A DNA stretch of 64,000 nt, from NCBI RefSeq assembly GCF_040436345.1, contig NC_133223.1, positions 12,469,113 through 12,533,112 of the forward strand, in the 5' to 3' direction. The notes beneath the pieces were generated by a model, which was not told where the DNA came from, did not search any database, and saw nothing but the letters and a program-made list of their open reading frames with translations. The stretch comes from Pagrus major. Its lineage: Eukaryota; Chordata; Actinopteri; Spariformes; Sparidae. Below, piece by piece: positions 1-10,100 of the stretch (position 1 is the stretch's first letter; each line of letters starts with the position of its first letter). The position numbers were made by a program, and so were the translations under genes.

Positions 1-184
1 TTCAGGCAAGAAAAAGCAAATGAAGATCTTTCTTCCTCAAAACTATATGGTGAACCTTTAAGTTAACTCTACTTGTTGGGATAATTCAGACGGACAGTTC
101 AACAGATACTGTAAATACTACTGTAATTAAATACACCGTGAGGGGACTTTCCACATGTTTGAAGATAGATTAGCAGTGTGACTC

Positions 185-275
185 TCGGGATGGTGATGTT
201 GGTCCACCACTTTGGTCAACACTGAGATATCTCAACAAATACTTGATGGATTGTCATGAAATTTTGTAAATACAT
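185..275 (-). repeat. Dispersed fish repeat fragment (family A)
   Basis: This stretch reads, on the minus strand, as a degenerate repeat whose other copy lies on the plus strand around 5445-5590. Both contain recognisable versions of 'caaaatttcatg.caatccatc' and 'gagat.t..gtctggacc'. I recognise the wording as a common teleost dispersed repeat, but I cannot assign a superfamily. Confidence 0.55.
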
Positions 276-334
276 TAATTTCCCTCAGAGGATAAATCTT
301 CCTGAATTTGGCGATCCCTTGACTTTTCCTTTAG

Positions 335-573
335 TGCCACCAACAGGCACCGTTGCTGCCTTTTACGGCCCAAACAGACCGGCTGCACGGCTGCAGAACT
401 CTGAGCAGTTTCCTTCCTCAGTTGTGCAGGGACTCAGAGATGCACTCCGCTCTGCCACCAATGAGATAAAGTCATTTAATGATGAAAATAAAGTGCTGAA
501 GATGCAGATTGGCCAGCTGAAAAACAGCCAGGTGAAGATGAGCCAGCTCCAGGAGGAGCTGAAAGAAAAATAG
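335..573 (+). CDS. Possible terminal coding exon of an unrecognised coiled-coil protein
   Basis: A good acceptor (pyrimidine tract then TAG at 332-334) opens a frame of about 79 residues that ends in TAG at 571-573. The N-terminal half is Pro/Ala-rich (VPPTGTVAAFYGPNRPAARL). The C-terminal half has heptad-like spacing of L/I/M with K/E/Q (residues such as VLKMQIGQLKNSQ) and looks like a short coiled coil. An upstream in-frame ATG at 256 lies in repeat DNA before the acceptor, so it is probably not the start. The 5' part of the gene would lie outside or near the window edge. An internal donor-like CAG|GTGAAG at 531/532 would shorten the exon. I do not recognise the protein and name no function. 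Confidence 0.35.
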
Positions 574-1093
574 GAAGTTCTCCAAAGGGAATGCTGCCTC
601 AGATCATCACTTTACTTCACAATAATCACCTGTTGGATTCTAACAGCTTGTAAAGTATCAAATGTACTGTTCTCTCTTTTTTTCAAGAACTCACCTTGAA
701 TATAACGGTCCAGGAGGAGGAGATGAAGATGAGTGAGGAGAAAGAAATGAAAGATAAAAAGAGGAGAAGTCAAAGAAAAGAAAGAGGAAGGAAAACTGGG
801 GTGCACACTGAAATCTACAGCACAGAGGAGGAGCCTGCCACTGGTTGGACGCAGGGAAGACATCAGCATCCTTCCCCCGGAAACCCAACCTGCCTCCTAC
901 CCCATACTTACCTCACGCACTCCTGTCTTCCCTTTCCTTACCCTGTACCCTGTACCCTCCTACCCTAACCCCCGAATCCCACCTTACCCTTACCCACTCC
1001 CTAATTCAAACCCTCTACCCCATCACCCATTCCATCCCATATATAAATATATATAATATATAATAATAATAACATAATTAAAATACCAATAAA
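574..1093 (+). other. Probable 3' end of the same transcript, with poly(A) signal
   Basis: A strong acceptor-like tract ends at 687 and is followed by purine-rich sequence open in more than one frame. One frame, about 781-1050, encodes a Pro/Tyr-rich tail (for example IPPYPYPLPNSNPLPHHP). Another frame, from 688, is Lys/Glu-rich. An AATAAA signal at 1088-1093 would end a plus-strand transcript near 1110. Which frame, if any, is translated cannot be settled by reading. Confidence 0.35.
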
Positions 1094-1109
1094 CAGCACT
1101 TGAACTTAT

Positions 1110-2970
1110 TACGTCTGTTTCCATTTCTTTCATTTCTTTGCTTTCTCTGATGTGATCCTGTTCTAAAGAGTCTTAAATAATTAACTCTCTCTATCTGTTT
1201 ATTCACACTCACACTCACACACATTCACAATCACACACTCTGTACACACACTCTGTAACAGCCAATCTCAAGGCCAGCAGTCCCACTCCCATATGGAGCT
1301 CTTAAGCTGTAATTGGGTCTCCAGAATGTGTCTGTGTAGCTGCTTGTGAAGAGAACGGCAGCCTAATTGGCTGTTGTGATGTGGAGCGTTAGATAAAAGG
1401 ATCAGGGTGAGTACGGGCCAATGAACTTCAAGTTGATAGGGTAACCCTGACCCTAAATCAAGTCTTGAACGTGGATTTCATATCATGTTGAAAACTTAAT
1501 GACTTCACAGTAATATGAAAAACTACAGTAATAACTGAAGATTTACAACATTTACTTTGGATACTAGCCCATGCTGACAGCCTGGCTCTAAACATGGTAA
1601 TGCTGGTCCGTCAGTCGGTCTGCCACTTTTCTGAAACGTCTCTACATTATTTGGATGGAGAGAAAGTTGGTCATATTCCTCTCAGACATTCACATTAACC
1701 TCAGCTTCTGTTTTGTGTTAACATGTTAAAAGGCTAAACTGAGATGGTAAACATGGTCAACATTATACCTTAAAAGGTTCTACATGTACTGTATTTATTG
1801 ATTTCTTTATATATTTATATCTGTGGACATTTTTGTTTTTCTTTCTGAATTTATGTCTCTTTAAATATCACACATACATACGGAACATGTCACAGGACCA
1901 GGGTTTCGAGTTATAATCTGAGCTTTGTGGGGGTCTGTAAAACAACTAACCCTAACCTTAATTAACATCAGGGCATAAATATCTTCATGTATAACATTTA
2001 CCGAATGAACAAGAAGGCCTATATAGTTAAGAATGTATTGTATACAGCGTTTCACAAAGTTAATACAGCTTCTACTAATCTACTAGTTTTTTAAGGAATT
2101 CTTGTGACTTTTTCCACTTTGTTCTCCAAAGAAGTAACCAATATTAGTTACTGTTGGATTTGGATGACATGATTTGTAAAGTTTCACACATTTACTGTCA
2201 ACATCCTATGTTCTTTAAAACATTTAGTATGTGAAATGTGTTGAAATCAGTTGAAACAGTGTGTTCAAACAGCTGCTAGTTAAAACTATGGCTAATGTCA
2301 ATAAATGCTGGGTTGAATTTGAACCCAGGGTTACTTGAGTTGAGTCAGTTATATGTGTTGTTAAATGTAATATTGGTATATCATTATAGTATTATTTTTA
2401 TTTTGTCATCACATTAATATTGGTATGTATTTTATATCATTCACAGGGGACATTTTTTTCAGAATGAATAGGTCCTCTTCTCATGTGGTATTTCTTTTCT
2501 ATTGTACTTTATCTATTTATTCAAGTAGATTTTTATTTTACTCTATTTTATTTTTCCCTTCTTATCTCAATTCCACCTACTGCTGCTACTTTTTATATTG
2601 CTTGCACACTGTCCCTTGGCAGCTGTGCCAAATTGAATTTCTCCTAGGAGGAGTCGATAAAGTCTTGTCTTATCTTAATTCCATGTATCTTGCCAATGTA
2701 ACGCTGCTAAAAAAAACGTTTCAACACAGTGCAAAGCACATCCTACTTAACATTTAATGTTTACCTGTATGTTTCAACAAACTAAAATAACTTTCTCAGA
2801 AACTTGTGTCTTATTTTGTTGTAAGCACAAAAGATATCTGGAGCCGATAAAGGTTACAGACCAGCTTACATTGTGAGCCGATCACTGCAGGATGATTGGA
2901 CCCACTTTGACTGAACTCAATCCTCTTTTCTGTGGATTTCTCTCATGCATCACGTTATGACATTGTTCTT
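1110..2970. other. Spacer with a decayed retroelement-like tail; no gene seen
   Basis: There is CA-rich low-complexity sequence at 1200-1257. Around 2440-2690 a T-rich piece ends in sequence like the 3' tails of fish non-LTR elements (aattgaatttctcct..gag..gataaagtcttgtcttatctta). The 110-residue frame at 2425-2757 is this T-rich repeat read through and is not a gene. Nothing else is recognisable. Confidence 0.5.
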
Positions 2971-2974
2971 TGCG

Positions 2975-3100
2975 TAACAGCTCAGCCAATCAGAATGCAG
3001 ATGGGAGCTGTAAGTCCCGCCCCGGTGTCATACCCCGGATGTAACGTCCAGCTTGCTTTTGTAACAGCTCGGTTATTAATATTGGAGGCGCAGAAAGCAG
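2975..3100 (+). promoter_or_regulatory. CCAAT/GC-box promoter of a small gene
   Basis: A CCAAT box lies at 2986-2990 and a GC box (cccgccccgg) at 3016-3025, in a locally CpG-richer patch. They lie upstream of an exon-like stretch that ends at a good donor (AATAAAAG|gtatgt, 3178/3179). The arrangement fits a TATA-less housekeeping-type promoter firing to the right. Confidence 0.55.
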
Positions 3101-3258
3101 CGTTTACCTGCAGCGGACGAGCTTATCGCACCGATAGATAAAAAGAGGAAACAACCATGGTCTGACTGCTAATAAAAGGTATGTTTGTTTATCTGTTATC
3201 CGTTTTTGTACGTTACAACTGTAGTGGACCACGCCCACACTGAGGAGAGACATTATTG

Positions 3259-3328
<70 letters not shown>
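3259..3328. repeat. (TCTA)n microsatellite
   Basis: An uninterrupted tetranucleotide tract of about 17.5 copies lies in the first intron of the small gene. A tract this pure is likely to be polymorphic. Confidence 0.95.
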
Positions 3329-3781
3329 ATATTATGAATCTGTCCAATACATTATGCATTAATGATTCATCAATTAGTGCAATCTTATTATGAAATTGTC
3401 TATTCTGCATATTAGCTACTTTCATATTACTCCATATTTTAGAGTACATTTTGATGTTAATACTCTTGTACTTTTACTGAAGAAGAGTTTGAATTCATGA
3501 CTATTTCAACACAATGGTAATGCTACTATAACTCAAGCATATGATCTGCTTCTTCCATCTCTGAAGCAATATCTATAATGATTTGTAGACTTTAAGTGCA
3601 GTTTTTCCAATGTATTCAATTCGTCTATCTGTAGTGCAAGTAACATTCATGGTATTTATGAAAGGCACATATATGAAGATTGCCTACTATGCAAAACATC
3701 TTATTATTAATCTAAAGCTTCAGTGCTGTTTTTCCTGCTTATTCACATTATATCTCCTAATTTTTTTGTTTCACATTCCAG

Positions 3782-4408
3782 CTAGCATCTACGTGGTGAG
3801 GAAGATCCGGGCTTCCATTGCTGAGGGAGAGCAACTGGAAAAGCCCATTGTAACACCATGTAGTGCTATTGGTAAGATCATGAAAACAACCAATATAACA
3901 ACTTCTGTAAAGCACACAGGACTGACTCAAAATTCAAGGATGTGCAAAATAATTAACCCTAAATAGAGACTCTGAAGAACACATAACTTTTTTCTTAAAC
4001 TGTATGATCCCTGCAGCTATTGTAGCTTTTGCTCTGCTAATCTCTCTTTTTTTTCATATAATCAAAATCTATCCGACTTGGTAAATTAAACCTTTTTGTA
4101 CAGTAACCTGCTCAGACATTGTCCTTAATTTATGTCACCATTATGTCATTCAGCATGCCCATGAGATTAGGGGTATTAGAGGTAGGGAAAGAGTGTGCAT
4201 GTAGGCTTATGGAGGAGCATTATTATGCACATGTCAGTGACTCACATGGGTGTTCCTTTTCTACTTAGCTGAAATGAGAGCGGGACATGAGTCAAGAGGA
4301 AACGCCCCAGTGGCGCCACTGATCTCCGAACCTGATGATGGTGTCAGTGGAGCAGCGGGCTCGGGGACGTCCTCAGAGAGAGCTGTGCAGAAATGCGGCT
4401 CCTCCTGA
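3782..4408 (+). CDS. Small unrecognised gene, last two coding exons
   Basis: Exon 3782-3871 has a pyrimidine-rich acceptor before it and donor G|gtaaga after it. Exon 4269-4408 has acceptor ttctacttag. They join in phase 1 to one frame of about 75 residues ending in TGA at 4406-4408. The peptide starts SIYVVRKIRASIAEGEQLEK, which would suit the cytoplasmic side just after a membrane span, and continues with an acidic, Ser/Gly-rich tail (LISEPDDGVSGAAGSG). A first exon ending at 3178 is probable, but its frame reads TGA before the junction and has no usable ATG. So the start is unresolved: either an unseen exon exists or translation begins at the ATG in the last exon (44 residues). A 3' UTR runs to AATAAA at 4941. 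It is upstream of SENP7 and in the same direction. I do not recognise the family. Confidence 0.45.
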
Positions 4409-4671
4409 CGTTAAAGATCACGCTGGACACTGGACTGTGGACACCTTAAGGGAAAAATACAATTTGACATCTCTGTGCTTTGGCATTGTGGGACAGTAAA
4501 ACATTTTGATGATTCCATGTTTATACAGAATAGTCTACATACAATGGTCAACTTTCATTTTGTCATAAGCAAAAACTGTACACTCATGGACAATACAAAG
4601 AACATCATTCCACTGCTGTCCAGTGCCCATGCTGAACTCAGTGATAAAAGTCCAGCTCCTTATGATGCACA

Positions 4672-6180
4672 TTGAGGCCTTTTTCACAGCAGATGTTTTG
4701 ACTTACCAAAGGACAAAAGCGGTAGAGCTAATTAATGATGACTCTTTCCCATTGTGAGTTACACACAATACTACAGATACCTGGATGTAATGGACACAGT
4801 AATGTTATTATATGTATTTGGTTAGTCAACATTACATTTTCTGTGAGAAAGGCCTGTATTTATGTACTGCAGTGTTTGAAGGCCAACTCACCAACCTCTC
4901 TCCAGGGGCTGAGCAGGCCTGATGTTTCTGCTGCTGAATCAATAAATTAAAAGAAAAAAAAGCTCAACGGGTGATGTTTGTGTTCTTGCACATGGTAATC
5001 GTTATTAGGCTGACTGTAATGACGAAGAAATTAAACCTTGTGTTTTATAAAAAAGGTTTTCAGAGACCTTTGTGATGACATTTTGACTTGCATTATTAAA
5101 TACACCTGTGCTCTTCCTGCTATGACAAGTTAAATGATATCTTGTAAAAAGAGGTCATATTAAAAAAGGTAGTATGAACATGTTCACTGTTGTAGTTTCA
5201 TACATTAGCATGCTAACGCTTATAAATTAACACTAGAAACAAAGCATGGCTGGCTAAACCTATTCTGACGCCCCTGCTGACTCCAACTTCCCATCAAGTA
5301 CAGTGCACACAACGCACTACAGAAATCAGGAGCCATTTAATAGTGGTACAAAATTGAAAGTTACCAAGTTAACAAAAAGCAATAGTTAGGCTAAAGCTGG
5401 GAGGTCTTGGTCTCTGTAAACAAAGAACAATTTGAAAGTTAACCTTTAGGTGGTGCTAAAGGATAAGTGAGGGGCTCACCAAGCCCAGGATTCATCCTCT
5501 GGGGACTGACTATGAATGTCACTGTCAAAACTTCATGTCAACCCATCCTATATTTGTCAAGATCTCAGTCTGGACTGTAGGCCTAGTGAAGGACCTAACT
5601 GGTACATCCTCACATTAGACCTTTTTCAAAGCAGACGTCTTAGCTTGTCATAGTAGGAAAAGCACAGGAATAATTAATAACATTAAGTCTGGAAAGCCCA
5701 AGATGTTATTCACATCCTTTCTAAAGCTGAAATCTTCACTGTAGCTGCTAGGCAAAAAGCGGAGCCTGTCTAGCGTGGATGTTCCGGATATAAATAGGCT
5801 AATTTCTTTTCAAATAAAGTTTGGGGCTTCAAGAGACTTGGATCTTTTAAAACAAGTCCCCATCTACTTAAGTTGTTAAGGAGAATGCTGCAACACTGTT
5901 TTGCCGTGAAGCTCCAGAAATGACGAAATGAGAAACATTTTTGACGACAGAAATTCACCTGACTTCCCATAGACATGAGGGTGAATAGATAATGACTGAA
6001 TTTTCATTTTGGTGTGAACTTATCCTTTTTGTGCTCCAGTAAGCTATGAAGCTTTGTCAGCATGCACAATTCTGAGCAGAATACAGCCACCATTAATGTT
6101 ATTAAATGCACCTTTTTCTGCTATCACATGTCAAAAAGCCTGTTGTGAAAAGAGTATTTTACTCTTCTGGGACTTTGGTG
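4672..6180. repeat. Cluster of decayed dispersed repeats before SENP7
   Basis: Two related pieces (4672-4745 and 5610-5690) share 'cctttttca.agcaga.gt.tt.' followed by 'taattaat'. Another pair (5090-5170 and 6090-6160) shares 'attaaat.cacct' with 'ctgctat.aca'. A plus-strand copy of family A lies at 5445-5590. The piece near 5900-6030 ends with a MITE-like 'tttcattttggtgtgaact'. No coding exon was found. Confidence 0.5.
4941..4946 (+). terminator. Poly(A) signal of the small gene
   Basis: An AATAAA is followed within about 10 nt by an A-rich stretch and then by a TG-rich segment (gtgatgtttgtgttcttg). It lies about 530 nt after the TGA at 4406-4408, which is the right direction and distance for its 3' end. 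Confidence 0.6.
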
Positions 6181-6339
6181 GCTTCGTAAGATTTCAATGT
6201 GAATTATAAATCTATTTCTGTCATCTTCCTATCCACTGTAATAATAACAATTCACATTACACACCCCATGCCTCAGCCCCATGCTGCTGGCCGGCGGGAA
6301 CTAACTGTAACCTCTTGTGCTCCTCGCTCTTTTTTCCTG

Positions 6340-6533
6340 ATGCACTTCCGGTGTGCACCGGATGTTGGCTATAATATTGAAGCGCCTGGTAAATACTGCT
6401 AGCAACAGTCTAAAACTCAGCAGAATGTGCACCTGTTGTGTTTGCAAGGTGCTGGTGGACACGCCCGTGTGAAAATAGGTGTCTACATTCTCCATATATT
6501 CTCTGTTAACATCAAGTGAAGCGCTGGCCTAAG
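6340..6533 (+). promoter_or_regulatory. senp7: SENP7 promoter and non-coding first exon
   Basis: Two ETS-type sites face each other (CTTCCGG at 6345-6351, CCGGATGT at 6358-6365). Such sites are typical of TATA-less housekeeping promoters. A leader exon then appears to end at a consensus donor (ctaag|gtaagc, 6533/6534). The next exon, from 7168, carries the start codon. The transcription start itself is inferred, not seen. Confidence 0.6.
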
Positions 6534-7199
6534 GTAAGCTTTAACTCTCCTACGTTTAGCTAGCTCCTTGCACAAAGTAGCATTGACGCTATCGATAGCT
6601 TGATAAGGCTTTTTTTCCTCTTTCGGTTTTGTCCCGGTACTTGGAAAAAAGTCAACTTTTAAAGCAACCGCGTGATTGTTGCGGGTGTGTGCTTGAAAAA
6701 GACTATAATACGGGGGGTCTGTTTTTAAAGGTAGTGTTACACGTGCTATCTGTGCAACATAAACACCAGCTTCAAAAGTGGCATTCAGTGATTTAACGCT
6801 ATCTCTCAATCACGAATCTTCCCATGTGTTTAGGAATTAAATAGACAGCAGTCTGGTTGCCATCCTGCTTTGTTTACCCTCATGTTTCCATCTCTTCAAG
6901 AGTGGAGATCATTTGTGTTAGGGATTTGTCACTGTTGTTATAGTACAGCTTGTAATTTTTGTTTGTCATGACATTGTTTGCATTTTATTCAGATTTTGTC
7001 TTCCTACAGATCACTGTGAACTTGTAAATCCAAACTTGTATGACATTTTCATACCTTGGTTATTGCTTGGAGAATGGATCGTTTGTTTATGACAACCTTG
7101 TCATACAGGATTTACTTGATTTGACAGAGACAGACTGTTTATAATTTCCTGTATGTGTTTCTTGCAGTGTTCTTGCTGTGCCTTACTAGATCGTGGACC

Positions 7200-10100
7200 A
7201 TGATGGAGCGAAAAAAAGCCTTAACTATCCCATTTACTGTAGACAATGATACATTGGTATGTATGACACATGTTTTTGAAATACCCAGTTTTCATGACAT
7301 ACTTGTTTACCTGTGTGCTTCTAGTGAGCAGTTGCTTAGTTGCTTCTCATCATGGCAGGATACTGTAGTGACGCTTACTTTATTGCTGCCATCATAAATT
7401 GTGCTGATGACCTGCTGATAAGAAGCTCAATGTGATCACCATATTGCTAAATTCTCCTTATCAGTAAGCACACTTTCCTGTTAAAAGAGCTAGATCACAG
7501 TGAGAGCCAGACACTTGACAGCTTAAGCATGACCAGCTGCAATCGCCTTATTTTTGTAAATAGCATTACTTTCATTTTGGATTTTTCTGCTGAGTATTTA
7601 CCTGGTTAACGAAAACTACCTGTTTAAAATGTATATAAAGTTTGTGTCCAGATTGATTATCCAAAATCAAAAGTGATGAATTTACATTCATAGAAGACAG
7701 AGAGAAGCAGCGAATCCTTGCAATCCAGTCAGGGAACGTTGGTTTCTGTGTCTGAAAAATGACTTAATAAGACAAATCTATCAAAATAGTGGCAGATTTA
7801 TTACATGCTGATTGACAAATCAATTATCTGGCTATTTTTTCAGCTACTTGGGATGCAACTGAACACATAACTCATGGTTCAAATTGTATCACTGTTTTGC
7901 TAGTCACAAATCAGATAATTTTGCAGATCAGCAAAAATACAAAATGGAGACAAATATAACTTTGAAAAAGAAAAACATTCCCCTGATGCGCTGCACTCCA
8001 GTCACTTGATTTGCTGCACTTTCTTTGCTTGCACATCTAAAGAAAAAAATCTCAATTTTCTTGCTGTTGCATGTCACTCATTTTACATGCATGGTAACTA
8101 ACCAGCCTGTGAATTTTAGATGGAAAGCCCACTCAGAATCCCCATGACATGTCTTTCATCACAGTGTGAGAAGTTTGAGAGACAGGTACAACCATATCTT
8201 TGCTCTCTGTCTGACCACTTGAACAGATGTTATGCTGGTAACATGGCTACTCTGGACTAATCTAGAGACTCACATAGTTTTCCTCCCTTAAACAGGTTTC
8301 CTGGAAGGAATTGGCAGGTCACAAACGCAGACATTGTGATTCACCACGTAAAAATGGATCCATGCTGTTTGATCACAAGCATGTAGCGAATGTCACATTG
8401 GAGATGGCCAGGTAAGAATGCACAAACAAGCAACTTTTGACAGATGGACATACCTGGTCATTGTTCTGTTGTCTACACTAAACTGGGCTATGAATTCTGT
8501 CAGTTATCTTTCCAAGCTTGCTTCCTGCTTTGCTGAAGTGCAGATGCTTCTTTCGCTAGCTCTTATTTTGGCCACTTTTCCTGCTTTGTCTTACCTCTCT
8601 CAACCTTGATCACATTTAAGGAGGTTTCCTATAGCAACTAAATCATTGGGAGGATAACTTTGTGGCAACTCTGGGATTATCTACTTGTAACTGCACTCTG
8701 CTACCCAACACTACCACTGACAGAATTGTACCATGGACTGTACTATGCTTCTCTTCACTTCTCAAGGATATTTTCACTGGAGAAGTCTTCTGACCCCACG
8801 ACACTCTGCCATTGTCTTCTGAAGGTGGGTTAGTTCAACTTGACGCCATAACTTTCCCAAGACTCACTGAAACAAAACCAGTGAAGTCATATGCTGTGAA
8901 TGGGATTTCTACCTGCTGGGATAATCTGGCTGCCAAACCTAAAGATATGTGCAAGACTACACCCCCACAGAGGGTGAATGTATTGATTTAGTTCAGCCAG
9001 CTGCGATCCCGGACATCTGGCTGAAAGCCAAAAATGGGCTTAAACAGAAAACGGTTACTCCCGACAACTGGGGAACAGACATAAATCATCTCCACAAGAC
9101 AAGTGGAGGTGACTGCTGATACAGCACGTTTGGACATGGATTATTATGAAGAGTGCCACCTGACAAGGGAAAAAAACGCCTAAAAAGATGACTCAACCTT
9201 TAATGCTGGTTGTGGGAGACTCTGCTATCAGAAACATTAGTGGATAATTAAAAGACACTGTTTCTCACCTGCTATTGCCTCTGACATGAAAAGGGAAAAC
9301 ACCCCAAAATTCATCAAATTCAATCAAATTATTCTTCCTGTGGGGGCCCACGATGCTTGCAGAGACCACTGCCAACAGTGAGCAGAGGGCTCGATGGCCT
9401 CAGCAGACTCTTAGGAATCACCACAAGGCTCAACAAAACCTGCGGTCTGAAAAAGGATCAAGTACATTTATAACTTCAGTCTTCTCTGGGTAGATGGCCT
9501 CCACCAAAAGCACATCTGGAGTTGAAGCACTAACGGACCAGACCTAAGACGATGCACCCTGACACACAGCAGCCTCGATGCCACAAAGACTAACACATCA
9601 GTCTCAATGTCAGTGTGGTGACAGCCAGCTCGAGGACCACTCTTCACTCTCCCCACTCTCCCCTCTCCAAAAAGGGGAACAGCTCTCTCCTGCCTGTGCT
9701 GCTGAGTTTTATAAGGTCAGATAGGTCACCAAAAGATTTCCTGTTTGGGACAGGTCAACTTACTAAACGTAGAGACGCAGCACTCAGTGTTTATCAACCA
9801 CATATCTCTGTCAGACTTGCAGAAAACTTGAGATTGGCTCCAGCTCTCCTTTCTTTCAAATCATTCTGCCAGTTTTATGACGTTAAACTTGGGACTATTT
9901 ATTCCTATTTTATCCTACTGTTTGATTTGTCTTCTTGTACTTCATTTTTCTGATATTTTTTATTTAGTTTTACTCCTTTTTAAAAAATGTATTTGTGTTT
10001 GGCATTTTTTATTGTCAGTAACAAAATCTTCCTAATGCCCTTTGCCTTTTGGTCCTATGCAAAGCACTTGGACTGGCCTTGTTGTTGAAAGGTGCTATAC

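Noticed and set aside
6483-6809. 108-codon minus-strand frame at the SENP7 promoter, possible divergent gene
   Set aside because: No conserved motif, no poly(A) signal or splice partners seen leftward, and it covers the SENP7 leader donor. Likely chance in a CpG-richer patch.
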